A DNA stretch of 64,000 nt. Source: an uncultured Microbacteriaceae bacterium (lineage in GTDB: Bacteria; Actinomycetota; Actinomycetes; Actinomycetales; Microbacteriaceae). The DNA is taken from contig CANKXX010000007.1 of the NCBI GenBank assembly GCA_947487835.1, forward strand, positions 124,001 through 188,000, written 5' to 3'. The translations under genes and the position numbers were made by a program. Below, one piece after another: positions 25,599-33,427 of this stretch; positions within the stretch are counted from its first letter, which is position 1; every line of letters starts with the position of its first letter. The notes beneath the pieces were generated by a model. That model was given only the letters and a program-made list of their open reading frames with translations, did no database searches and had not been told where the DNA came from.

Positions 25599-26432
25599 TC
25601 AGCCGTGGGCGTCGGGGTGCAGTCCCGTGCGCTCGCCGGACTCCAGGCCGGCGATCGCGGCCAGGTCGTCCGCGTCGAGGGAGAAGCCGAACACGTCGAG
25701 GTTCTCCCGGATGCGCTCGGGCGTGACCGACTTGGGAATCACGACGTTGCCCAGCTCGAGGTGCCAACGGAGCACGATCTGCGCCGGGGTCCTGCCGTGC
25801 TTCGCCGCGAGCGCGTCCAGCACGGGAGTGCCGAGGACCCGGCCGCGGGCGAGCGGCGACCACGCCTCGGTGACGATGCCGTGCGCCGCGTCGTAGGCGC
25901 GCAGCTCGGCCTGCGGCAGCCACGGGTGCAGCTCCACCTGGTTCACGGCGGGGGTCACGCCGGACTCGGCGAGCAACCGGTCGATGTGGTGCGGCTCGAA
26001 GTTAGACACGCCGATCGAGGTGGCCCTGCCGTCCGCGGCGATGCGCTCGAGCGCGCGCCAGGTCTCGACGTAGCGATCCTGCGTGGGCGCCGGCCAGTGG
26101 ATGAGGTAGAGGTCCACCCGGTCGAGGCCGAGCAGGCCGAGGCTCTCGTCGAACGCACGCAGGGTCTCGTCGTAGCCGTGGCGGTCGTTCCACACCTTGG
26201 TGGTGACGAAGAGCTCGCCGCGGGGGATGCCGGCCTGCCGGATGCCCTCGCCCACCTCGGCCTCGTTCCGGTAGAGCGCCGCCGTGTCGACGTGCCGGTA
26301 GCCGGCCTCGAGCGCGACGCGGACGGTCTCCGCCGTGCGGTCGCCCGCGACCTTGTAGACGCCGAGGCCGAGCTGCGGGATGGTGCGGCCGTCGTTCAGC
26401 GGGACGGCCGGCGACAGGGGGAGGGAGGGCAT
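25599..26432 (-). CDS. Aldo/keto reductase (2,5-diketo-D-gluconate reductase-like)
   Basis: 277 aa. N-terminal LNDGRTIPQLGLGVYKV, DTAALYRNE, TTKVWN and LYLIHWP carry the AKR tetrad (Asp, Tyr, Lys, His); GVSNF and VIPKSVTPERI are further hallmarks of the AKR5-like group. NADPH-dependent reduction of small carbonyls is expected; the precise substrate is unknown. ATG at 26432 with CATAAT 6 nt upstream. Paralogous to the gene at 38685-39518. Confidence 0.92.
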   Translation of the reverse strand: MPSLPLSPAVPLNDGRTIPQLGLGVYKVAGDRTAETVRVALEAGYRHVDTAALYRNEAEVGEGIRQAGIPRGELFVTTKVWNDRHGYDETLRAFDESLGLLGLDRVDLYLIHWPAPTQDRYVETWRALERIAADGRATSIGVSNFEPHHIDRLLAESGVTPAVNQVELHPWLPQAELRAYDAAHGIVTEAWSPLARGRVLGTPVLDALAAKHGRTPAQIVLRWHLELGNVVIPKSVTPERIRENLDVFGFSLDADDLAAIAGLESGERTGLHPDAHG

Positions 26433-26438
26433 CTACCG

Positions 26439-26444
26439 ATTATG
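26439..26444 (-). promoter_or_regulatory. -10 box CATAAT of a leaderless transcript
   Basis: Read on the minus strand, CATAAT ends 6 nt before the ATG at 26432. Same hexamer and spacing as upstream of 14982. Confidence 0.5.
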
Positions 26445-26453
26445 CGGTGCGGA

Positions 26454-27671
26454 TCAGGTGATGACCGGCACGGGTTCCGTGTCCGGAATGGGCCCCGCCT
26501 CGCGGTGGCGGAGGTCAGGGGAGTGCCGGCGGAACACGGCGGGGATGAGGACGCCGGCCACGAGGATCGCCGCCGCGCCCACGAAGGCGCCCTGCGGCCC
26601 GATGCCGTCGATGAGGAACCCGGCGCCCGCCGAGCCGAGGGCGGCACCGATGAGCTGCCCGGTGCCGATCCAGCCGTAGGCCTCGGCGGTGTCGCTGAAC
26701 TTCACGGTCGACGACACGACCGCGAACAGCACGGCGAGGGCGGGCGCGATGCCGACGCCCGCGACGAACAGGAACGCGCTGAGCCACCAGAAGTTCATCC
26801 ACACCGCGGCGAGGGCCGTGCCCACGAACACGATGAAGATGCGGCGCGCCATGGCCCAGGGGCCGATCGGAATGTGGCCGAGCGCGAGGCCGCCCGCGAG
26901 GGAACCGATCGCGAACATCGCGAGCACGATGCCCGCCTCCGCCCCGTCGTGACCGTAGACGGCGACGACGCCCGCCTCGATGGCCGAGCAGGCGGCGATG
27001 AGGAGGAAGCCGACCACCGTGCTGAGCAGGACGGACGGGCGGCGCAGCACGACGCCGAACTTGCGCTTGCTGCGCGGGATGCGCACGAGGCCGAGCTCGG
27101 GGGAGGAGATGAACCAGAGCCCACCGCCGACCATGAAGGCCGCGGCGACCAGGATGCCCGCGGTGGTGCTCACCTGGATGGCGAGGAACGTCGCGATGAC
27201 GGGTCCGAAGACCCAGATGATCTCCTGGGCCGACGCGTCGAGGGAGAACAGCGGCGTGAGCTGCTTCGAGTTGACCATCTTCGGATAGATGGTGCGCACG
27301 GCGGGCTGCACCGGCGGGTTCGCGAGGCCGGCGAGCAGCCCGAACGCCATGTAGATCGGAACCGGGGTGGGCTCGGGGGTGTCGAGCAGCGCGATCACCA
27401 CGACGGCGATGGTGCACACCGCGGTGGTCAACGCGAGGACCGGGCGCATGCCCCAGCGGCCCATCCACCGGCTGGTGAGGGGTCCGGCGACCGCCTGGCC
27501 GATGCTGGTCGCGGCGAGCACGAGGCCGGCCGCGCCGTAGGAGCCGTGGATGCGTTCGACGTGCATCAGGAAGGCGAGGGACAGCATGCCGCCAGGGAAC
27601 CGGGCGAGGAGCTGCGCCGAGATGATGCGGGCGACTCCACGGGTCTTCAGAAGGTCCGAGTAGCTGCTCAC
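26454..27671 (-). CDS. MFS transporter
   Basis: 405 aa, about 12 membrane spans, starting MSSYSDLLKTRGVARIISAQ. The loop SRWMGRWGMRPVLAL between spans 2 and 3 carries the degenerate MFS motif A. Similar actinobacterial proteins are annotated only as MFS transporters; substrate unknown. GTG start at 27671 with a TACCAT box 9 nt upstream. Convergence or operon links are absent: it is co-oriented with, but 21 bp upstream of, the aldo/keto reductase that has its own promoter box. Confidence 0.85.
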   Translation of the reverse strand: MSSYSDLLKTRGVARIISAQLLARFPGGMLSLAFLMHVERIHGSYGAAGLVLAATSIGQAVAGPLTSRWMGRWGMRPVLALTTAVCTIAVVVIALLDTPEPTPVPIYMAFGLLAGLANPPVQPAVRTIYPKMVNSKQLTPLFSLDASAQEIIWVFGPVIATFLAIQVSTTAGILVAAAFMVGGGLWFISSPELGLVRIPRSKRKFGVVLRRPSVLLSTVVGFLLIAACSAIEAGVVAVYGHDGAEAGIVLAMFAIGSLAGGLALGHIPIGPWAMARRIFIVFVGTALAAVWMNFWWLSAFLFVAGVGIAPALAVLFAVVSSTVKFSDTAEAYGWIGTGQLIGAALGSAGAGFLIDGIGPQGAFVGAAAILVAGVLIPAVFRRHSPDLRHREAGPIPDTEPVPVIT

Positions 27672-27719
27672 AAGAGATCAATGGTATCAAGCGCGAACGG
27701 GGGCCCTCGGAATCCCGCA

Positions 27720-27725
27720 TACGCT
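27720..27725 (+). promoter_or_regulatory. -10 box TACGCT deciding the GNAT start
   Basis: TACGCT is 3 nt before an ATG (27729) and 6 nt before a GTG (27732). The 6-nt spacing seen elsewhere in this window favours the GTG as a leaderless start. Confidence 0.45.
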
Positions 27726-27731
27726 GGAATG

Positions 27732-28220
27732 GTGACGGAAAGCGGTGTGCGGGCCAGGCGGGTCGACTGGGAGGACGAGCGGGCGGCACGGCTGCGGGCC
27801 GCGATGGACCAGGAGATGACCGAGCGGTACGCAGGCCGGCACGATGACGACCCCGACTTCCCCGCCAAGGCCGCCCGCGCGTTCGCGGTGGACCCCGCCG
27901 ACGTCGTGGCGACCGTCCTGCTGGAGGACGAGGCGGGTGACGCGCTCGCGCATCTCGCCGTGCGGCGCCTGGGGCAGCGGCTCGAGGTCAAGCGCGTCTT
28001 CGTGGCGCCGGACGCCCGCGGCCGCGGGCTGAGCAGGGTGCTCATGGCCGAGGCGGAGGCGATCGCGCGGGAGCACCGGGCAACGAGCCTCGTGCTGCAG
28101 ACCGGCGACCGCCAGCCGGACGCCGTGTCGCTCTACCGGAGCATCGGCTACCGCACGGTCGACGTGTTCCCGCCGTACGACATCATCCACAACAGCATCT
28201 GCTTCGAGAAGGCGCTGTAG
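27732..28220 (+). CDS. GNAT family N-acetyltransferase
   Basis: 162 aa. The acetyl-CoA pyrophosphate loop reads VFVAPDARGRGLSRVLM, preceded by the beta-strand LEVKRVFV and followed by the C-terminal SLYRSIGYRTVDVFPPY typical of small-molecule GNATs. Substrate unknown. Start chosen at GTG 27732, one codon inside an ATG at 27729, because of the TACGCT promoter box. Divergent from the MFS gene at 26454-27671. Confidence 0.88.
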   Translation: MTESGVRARRVDWEDERAARLRAAMDQEMTERYAGRHDDDPDFPAKAARAFAVDPADVVATVLLEDEAGDALAHLAVRRLGQRLEVKRVFVAPDARGRGLSRVLMAEAEAIAREHRATSLVLQTGDRQPDAVSLYRSIGYRTVDVFPPYDIIHNSICFEKAL

Positions 28221-28266
28221 CGGCTGCCGCCGCTGGTCTCCCGGGGTCTGCTTGCCGCCGGTCCGG

Positions 28267-28953
28267 CTACGGGGTGGTCTGCCTGCGGACCATCTCCGCG
28301 ATCCAGACGGGGGCGAACGGGGACGTGCAGTTCGGCGGCGTGGGGTAGTCCATCAGAACCTCGAGCCGCTCGCCGATGTCGACGGCGTGCGCGCGGTGCT
28401 CGGGGAAGCGGATGCCGATGGTGGCGAGACACTCGTTCATCGCCCACTGCAGTCGATCCGGCGCGTCCGTCATGCGCGCCTCGATGACGGCCAGCAGGTC
28501 CGTCAGGTCGAGGCCCTGCGGCGCCTTGGCGACGCGGTCGCTGGTCAGAGCCCAGCCCGCGCTCGCGACGACCGGGTCGGGGTCGGCGAACCATTGGACG
28601 CGGAGCTCCTCGACGTGCGGGTTCTTCTTCACGACGTAGTTGACGAGCCAGTCGTGCACCTTCGGCACGCCGGCCTGCCGCAGCATCGCGTCCAGCTCGG
28701 CGGCGGAGTAGGCCTTCGGTCGGCTGATCAGGATCGCGACGAGGCGGGCCGCGGTGTCCCCGGTCTCCCAGAGCCGGCGGGCGAGATCGGGTTGGCTGCC
28801 GAGACTCTTCGCCAGGCCGCGCAACCGGGTCAGGTTGACCCCGTGATCGTCGCCGTGCCGCTCGTTGACCGCCCGGACCTTCGGATCCTCGAGGGCCGCC
28901 AGCTCGGCCAGCACGTCCTCGACCGTTGCGGGTGCCGCCGACAGTGCCGCCAT
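28267..28953 (-). CDS. DNA alkylation repair protein (AlkD-like)
   Basis: 228 aa, all-helical HEAT-like repeats (LTRLRGLAKSLGSQPDLARRLWETGD, ARLVAILISRPK, WLVNYVVKKNPHVEELRVQW), resembling the AlkD/PF08713 family, whose characterised members are glycosylases removing alkylated bases. Some members lack glycosylase activity, so the role is provisional. ATG at 28953 with GGAGGCGA about 9 nt upstream; the long in-frame extension upstream has no coding character. Confidence 0.72.
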   Translation of the reverse strand: MAALSAAPATVEDVLAELAALEDPKVRAVNERHGDDHGVNLTRLRGLAKSLGSQPDLARRLWETGDTAARLVAILISRPKAYSAAELDAMLRQAGVPKVHDWLVNYVVKKNPHVEELRVQWFADPDPVVASAGWALTSDRVAKAPQGLDLTDLLAVIEARMTDAPDRLQWAMNECLATIGIRFPEHRAHAVDIGERLEVLMDYPTPPNCTSPFAPVWIAEMVRRQTTP

Positions 28954-29061
28954 GGGATCGCCTCCGTGTGTGCGTTTGGTCGTCTCTTCACGTCCCGCTC
29001 GATCTCCGGTGGGCTCCGGGCATCCCGGCGAGCGTGGCCTCCAGGGTAGGGGAAGGTGGCG

Positions 29062-29103
29062 CTTCGGCGCTTCGGCCCGGAGCCTCGGCGCCTCGGCCCG
29101 GAG
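29062..29103 (+). repeat. 21-bp tandem duplication upstream of an aldehyde dehydrogenase gene
   Basis: Two adjacent 21-bp units ending CGGCCCGGAG differ at two positions (CTTCGGCGCTT versus CCTCGGCGCCT). They lie 37 bp before the start at 29141, in the intergenic region shared with the AlkD-like gene. Confidence 0.7.
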
Positions 29104-29140
29104 GAGAATGGCCGGACCGCCGGATGCGAGGAGGCCTGTT

Positions 29141-30541
29141 ATGACGGACACGCGATCGAGGGAAGGCTCCGTGACCGTCGTCGGGCGGCTCCGGGCCGCG
29201 CACGGGACGGGGATCACGCGCCCGCTGTCCTGGCGGCTCGCACAGCTCGAGGCGATGGGGAGGCTGCTCGACGAGAACGGCGCCGAGCTCGAGGAGGCGC
29301 TGCGGGCCGACATGGGCCGCCCCGGCATCGAGTCGTTCATCGCGGAGATCTCGTTCGTGCGGGCCGAGCTGTCGCACACGCGGCGCCACCTCGCGCGGTG
29401 GCTGCGCCCGCGGCGCGTGCCGGTGCCGGCCGTCGCGCTGCCCGGCACCGCGCGCACGGTGCTCGAGCCGCTCGGCGTCGTGCTGGTGATGGCACCGTGG
29501 AACTACCCGCTGCTGCTCTGCCTCTCGCCGATGCTCGGCGCGCTCGCCGCGGGCAATTGCGTCGTGCTCAAGCCGAGCGAGCTCGCGCCGAACACGTCCG
29601 CGGCCCTGGCCCGGCTCATCCCGCGCTACCTCGACGAGCGGGCCGTCGCCGTCGTGGAGGGCGGCTCCTCGGTCGCGGCGGAGTTGCTCGAGCAGCGCTT
29701 CGACTCCATCTTCTACACCGGTAGCGGCCGGGTCGGGCGGCTCGTGCTCGAGGCGGCGGCGCGCCACCTGACGCCGGTCACGCTGGAGCTGGGCGGCAAG
29801 TCGCCGGCCTACGTCGACGACACCGTGGACCTGCGGGCCGTTGCCCGGCGCCTCGCCTGGAGCAAGTACATCAACGCGGGCCAGACCTGCGTCGCGCCGG
29901 ACTACGTGCTCGCGACGCCGGCGGTCGCCGACCGGCTCGTCGAGCGGCTGGCGGAGGCAGTGCGGGACCTGTACGGGCCGGATCCCGCCAGCAGCGCGGA
30001 CTACGGGCGCATCATCAACGACCAGCACTTCGACCGCCTCGTCGGCCTGCTCGGGGAGGAGTCGCCCGCGGCCGTGGGTGGCGAGTCCGACCGCGGCAGC
30101 CGGTACATCGCGCCGACCGTGCTCGCGGACGTGGCCCGGGACTCCGCGGTGATGCGGGAGGAGATCTTCGGGCCGATCCTGCCCGTGGTGCGCGTGACCG
30201 GCCTGGAGGACGCGATCGAGTTCGTCGCCGCCCGGGACAAGCCGCTCGCGCTGTACGTCTACACCGAGGACACGGCGGCGCGGCGGCAGTGGCTCCGCCG
30301 GACCAGTTCCGGCGGGATCGTGTTCGACGCGTCCATCGTGCACCTCGCGGTGCCGGGGCTTCCCTTCGGCGGCGTCGGGGCGAGCGGCACCGGCAGCTAC
30401 CACGGCGAACGCTCGGTGACCGTGTTCAGCCACCGCAAGGCCGTGCTGGTGAAGCCGCTGCGACCCGAGACCCTCGCCCTGCTGATGCCGCCGTTCACCC
30501 CGCGGCGCACGGCCCTCATCCGCCGCCTCCTCCGCCGCTAG
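29141..30541 (+). CDS. Aldehyde dehydrogenase (class 3-like, long-chain or aromatic aldehydes)
   Basis: 466 aa, shorter than the about 490 aa PuuC-type enzyme in this window, and lacking the N-terminal NAD-domain extension. Glu in TLELGGKSP, catalytic Cys in INAGQTCVAPDY, and SFGGVGASG-like FGGVGASGTGSYHG near the C-terminus fit the ALDH3-like group acting on fatty or aromatic aldehydes. It ends with a basic segment (RRTALIRRLLRR). ATG at 29141 has GAGGAGG 6 nt upstream. Confidence 0.88.
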   Translation: MTDTRSREGSVTVVGRLRAAHGTGITRPLSWRLAQLEAMGRLLDENGAELEEALRADMGRPGIESFIAEISFVRAELSHTRRHLARWLRPRRVPVPAVALPGTARTVLEPLGVVLVMAPWNYPLLLCLSPMLGALAAGNCVVLKPSELAPNTSAALARLIPRYLDERAVAVVEGGSSVAAELLEQRFDSIFYTGSGRVGRLVLEAAARHLTPVTLELGGKSPAYVDDTVDLRAVARRLAWSKYINAGQTCVAPDYVLATPAVADRLVERLAEAVRDLYGPDPASSADYGRIINDQHFDRLVGLLGEESPAAVGGESDRGSRYIAPTVLADVARDSAVMREEIFGPILPVVRVTGLEDAIEFVAARDKPLALYVYTEDTAARRQWLRRTSSGGIVFDASIVHLAVPGLPFGGVGASGTGSYHGERSVTVFSHRKAVLVKPLRPETLALLMPPFTPRRTALIRRLLRR

Positions 30542-30580
30542 GCGTGGCGAGAGCAGCGGCCGTTCCGCGCACGGTCGAAG

Positions 30581-30971
30581 CGACGGGAGGTGACGTCGCG
30601 TCCCTTCGACAGGCTCAGGGACCGGGATGGTGCCGTCGGTCCGCGGTGGCCGTTCCGAGAGCTTCGCGAGCAGCGACGGAATGCGGATGGTGCCGCCGTG
30701 AGGTCTGTGCCCGTTCCGCACGTGGTCACCGCGGTCGCTGTGCTTGTCGAGGCGACGTGAGGTGACGTCGCGTCCCTTCAACAGGCTCAGGGACCGGGAG
30801 GGTGCCGTCGGTCCGTGATGGCCGTTCTGGAGAGCTTCGCGAGCAGCGACGGAATGCGGATGGTGCCGCCGCGAAGTCTGTGGCCGTTCCGCACAGGGTC
30901 CCCATACGGTCGCTGAGCTTACCGAAGCGACGCGAGCCGACCCTCCGTCCCTTCGACAGGCTCAGGGACCT
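30581..30971. repeat. Tandem array of about 172-bp units with embedded dispersed repeats
   Basis: This 480-bp gene-free stretch (30542-31021) holds unit A (30581-30752), unit B (30753-30927) and a partial, diverged unit C (from 30928). Each carries CTTCGACAGGCTCAGGGAC near its start (copies at 30602-30623, 30774-30795, 30949-30970) and a GGTCGCTGAGCTTGTCGAAGC-related sequence near its end (30733-30757, 30908-30932). Long stretches such as GACGGAATGCGGATGGTGCC recur in A and B. I see no gene here. Confidence 0.85.
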
Positions 30972-31021
30972 TGGGGCCGGCCCCTCGCTGAAGGGTCTCG
31001 TGAAAGGCGGCACCAGCACGG

Positions 31022-32482
31022 TCAGCCGCCCGGACTAGCGGGCTCGGGTGGATGAAGCGGGTGTCGGTCTCGGAGGCGGTGTCGGCGGGCGTTCCAGTCC
31101 TGGACCGCTCGGCTCTTCGTCACCAGGTGCCGGCCCTCTCGGGTTGGGCTGATCGACCTCGGTGGCACCAACGTGTACATGCCGCCGCTTCTCGTGATGT
31201 CCCAGCCCCTGTTGTGCAGAAGCAGGTGGTGGTGTTTGCACAGCAGGACACCGTCGGCGATGTCCGTCTTGCCGTGGTCCCGTTTCCACTGGTTGATGTG
31301 GTGTGCCTCGCACCAGGAGGGTGGTCGGTCGCAGCCCGGCCACATGCAGCCGCCGTCCCTCACCGCGAGCCCGATCCGCTGCCGTTGCGTGAACAGCCGC
31401 TGTTCGCGTCCGACGTTGACGCATTGGCCGTCGTCATCGAGGACCACCGCGATCGTGCCGGTGGCGCAGATCTCGCGGCGGATGGTGTCGATGCTCACGG
31501 CCTCGCCGGTGTCCTGGATGCACCCGTGACCCTCACCCGTCTGGAGCGACTCTTTAGTCACGATCACCCGCACCGCCGGCCGCCTCGACCCGTAGACCTG
31601 TCCGGGGTCGGCGTCCGCGCCGATGCGGAGGAGTTCGAGGAAGCCGTCGGCTGCGAGGCGGTCGGTGGAGCGCGGGTCCTTGGCGATCGCGTCGATCCGT
31701 GCCCGGTCCTCCTCCTTGACGAACCGAGGCCCGCCTCGGCGGGGGTTGGTCAGCTCGTCCAGGACCGAGAGGAGGAAGGCTCCCGGCTCGGGCGCGTAGA
31801 GGAACTTGCCCTCGACCATCCCGTCTTGCCGCTTCCACGCCTTGAGGTGCTGCTGCTCGAGCTGGGCCTTCTCGCGGTCGGTTACTTCGGTATCGTTCAG
31901 GTCGTCGCGGAGTTGCCGTGCCCGGCGGTTGAGTTGGCCGGCGGTGAGGGCCGTGGCGTCGTCGAGGAGTTGTGACGCCGCCTCGCGCAGCGCTTCCGGG
32001 GACACCGCATCGGTAGGGATGCCTAGCCCGGCGCGGATGGCGTCCGCTTGGGCGATCGAGATCCGGCCGTCTGTGACGGCGTGGGCGATCGGTGCCTGCC
32101 ACGGTGTCGGTGGCGCGGGAAGGTCCGGGTGCTCGCGCTGTAGAGTCTCGACGGCATCCGTCTCGGCAAGCATCTTGCCCACCTCCACGATCGACACCGC
32201 GCCGCCCTTGGTCACGCCCGTGACTGCCTCGACCATCGCCTGCGGGGTTCGGTAGCCCTCCTGCTGTGCCAGTCCTTCCGAGCCGAGGTCGGTCGATGAA
32301 CGCCGGTCGAGTTCGCCCGCGATCCAGGCGGTGAAGGTGTCGCAGCACTGTCTGAGGTCGGCGATAGCGTGCAGCGCCTCGACGAGGTCCTGTTTCGGGA
32401 GCGGGGCGAATGCTGCGGGTGAGGAGCCCAGGCGTGCGACGGTATCCGCTGTGCGGAGGAGTGTCGTCGCCGGATTTCTCAT
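31022..32482 (-). CDS. DUF222/HNH endonuclease domain protein (13E12 type)
   Basis: 486 aa. The N-terminal about 300 residues match DUF222 (SIAQADAIRAGLG and ARQLRDDLNDTEV regions). The C-terminal HNH nuclease domain reads CMWPGCDRPPSWCEAHHI then LLCKHHHLLLHNRGW, with the Cys and His metal ligands intact. Members of this actinobacterial family, including mycobacterial REP13E12 proteins, are linked to repetitive DNA and prophage attachment; their natural target is unknown. Start set at the ATG at 32482, 7 nt after a TAGAAT box; a further ATG at 32491 is possible. A longer reading frame from 32617 runs through a dispersed repeat and is rejected. Confidence 0.9.
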   Translation of the reverse strand: MRNPATTLLRTADTVARLGSSPAAFAPLPKQDLVEALHAIADLRQCCDTFTAWIAGELDRRSSTDLGSEGLAQQEGYRTPQAMVEAVTGVTKGGAVSIVEVGKMLAETDAVETLQREHPDLPAPPTPWQAPIAHAVTDGRISIAQADAIRAGLGIPTDAVSPEALREAASQLLDDATALTAGQLNRRARQLRDDLNDTEVTDREKAQLEQQHLKAWKRQDGMVEGKFLYAPEPGAFLLSVLDELTNPRRGGPRFVKEEDRARIDAIAKDPRSTDRLAADGFLELLRIGADADPGQVYGSRRPAVRVIVTKESLQTGEGHGCIQDTGEAVSIDTIRREICATGTIAVVLDDDGQCVNVGREQRLFTQRQRIGLAVRDGGCMWPGCDRPPSWCEAHHINQWKRDHGKTDIADGVLLCKHHHLLLHNRGWDITRSGGMYTLVPPRSISPTREGRHLVTKSRAVQDWNARRHRLRDRHPLHPPEPASPGG

Positions 32483-32489
32483 AGCACAC

Positions 32490-32495
32490 ATTCTA
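32490..32495 (-). promoter_or_regulatory. -10 box TAGAAT of the DUF222/HNH gene
   Basis: On the minus strand TAGAAT ends 7 nt before the ATG at 32482. It overlaps a perfect inverted repeat TTCTACC-A-GGTAGAA (32491-32505), and a second imperfect one AAAGTTTCTTC/GAAGAACTTT lies just upstream, so a regulator could bind here. Confidence 0.5.
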
Positions 32496-32576
32496 CCAGG
32501 TAGAAAGTTTCTTCGATGAAGAACTTTCGTTCTGTGGAAAACTTCCCGATGCTTGGAGCCGGGTAGGCGCGTGCGT

Positions 32577-32598
32577 CCCTTCGACAGGCTCAGGGACC
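32577..32598. repeat. Dispersed repeat copy on the far side of the DUF222/HNH gene
   Basis: Perfect copy of the element found three times at 30602-30970 (core CTTCGACAGGCTCAGGGAC). It is followed by short C-rich tandem repeats (GCTCCGCACCCCGC twice, about 32609-32636). Confidence 0.85.
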
Positions 32599-32662
32599 GT
32601 GGGACACCGCTCCGCACCCCGCGCTCCGCACCCCGCAGCCCGCACCGCTCCCCATCCCGGGG

Positions 32663-33424
32663 TCAGCGCGGGGGCATGCGGATCGCGCCGTCGAGGCGGA
32701 TCGTCTCCCCGTTCAGCATTGGGTTCTCGATGATGTGGCGCACGAGCGCCGCGTACTCCTCCGGGCGGCCGAGGCGGGCCGGGTGCGGCACCTCGCGAGC
32801 GAGGGAGGCCTGCGCCTCCGCGGGCAGGCCCGCCATCATGGGCGTCTCGAAGACGCCCGGCGCGATGGTGACGACGCGCAGCAGCGCCGACGCGAACTCG
32901 CGCGCGAGCGGGAGGGTCATGCCCGCGACCCCGGCCTTCGATGCCGCGTAGGCGGGCTGCCCGATCTGGCCGTCGAATGCGGCGACGGATGCGGTGCTGA
33001 TGATCACGCCGCGCTCCTCGCCCTGCGGCGGCACCTCGCGCATCCGGGCGGCGGCGAGGCGGATCACGTTGAACGTGCCCACCAGGTTGACGCGGATCAC
33101 GCGCTCGAAGTCGGCGAGGGGGAGGGGGCCGCCGCGGCTGACCGCCCGGCCCGGCGTCGCGATGCCCGCGCAATTGACGACGATCCGCAGGTCGCCCAGC
33201 CCCGACGCGAGGTCGACGGCGGCCGCGACGGAGGCCTCGTCCGCCACGTCGGCGGGCGCGAACGTGGCGCCCTCACCGAGGGATGCCGCAGCATCCGCGC
33301 CCGCGGACGATGGGAGGTCGAGCAGCACGACGCGGGCTCCTGCGGCAACGAGGTCGGCGGCGGTGGCGAGGCCGAGCCCGGAGGCCCCGCCGGTGATCAG
33401 CGCGACCGACCCGTCGATGCGCAC
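32663..33424 (-). CDS. SDR, 3-hydroxyacyl-CoA dehydrogenase type II-like
   Basis: 253-aa classical [11 protein letters not shown] cofactor loop, Asp at the end of strand 2 (LLDLPSS) pointing to NAD, NCAG, and Ser/Tyr/Lys in ISTASVAAF and [19 protein letters not shown] and [14 protein letters not shown] resemble the human HSD17B10/bacterial 3-hydroxyacyl-CoA dehydrogenase branch. It follows a thiolase gene by 3 bp, so it probably provides the 3-ketoacyl-CoA that the thiolase cleaves, for example in branched-chain or steroid side-chain degradation. Confidence 0.85.
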   Translation of the reverse strand: MRIDGSVALITGGASGLGLATAADLVAAGARVVLLDLPSSAGADAAASLGEGATFAPADVADEASVAAAVDLASGLGDLRIVVNCAGIATPGRAVSRGGPLPLADFERVIRVNLVGTFNVIRLAAARMREVPPQGEERGVIISTASVAAFDGQIGQPAYAASKAGVAGMTLPLAREFASALLRVVTIAPGVFETPMMAGLPAEAQASLAREVPHPARLGRPEEYAALVRHIIENPMLNGETIRLDGAIRMPPR

Positions 33425-33427
33425 GGC

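Noticed and set aside
25605-27728. Long in-frame extension upstream of the GNAT gene
   Set aside because: Runs antisense through an aldo/keto reductase and an MFS gene; the GNAT fold starts after 27729 and a promoter box precedes it.
30542-31021. Open frames on both strands in the repeat array
   Set aside because: They consist of translated repeats with no similarity to known proteins and no start signals.
32483-32617. Longer N-terminus for the DUF222/HNH protein beginning at 32617
   Set aside because: Those codons translate the dispersed repeat (SLSLSKG) and the AT-rich promoter; the domain begins after 32482.
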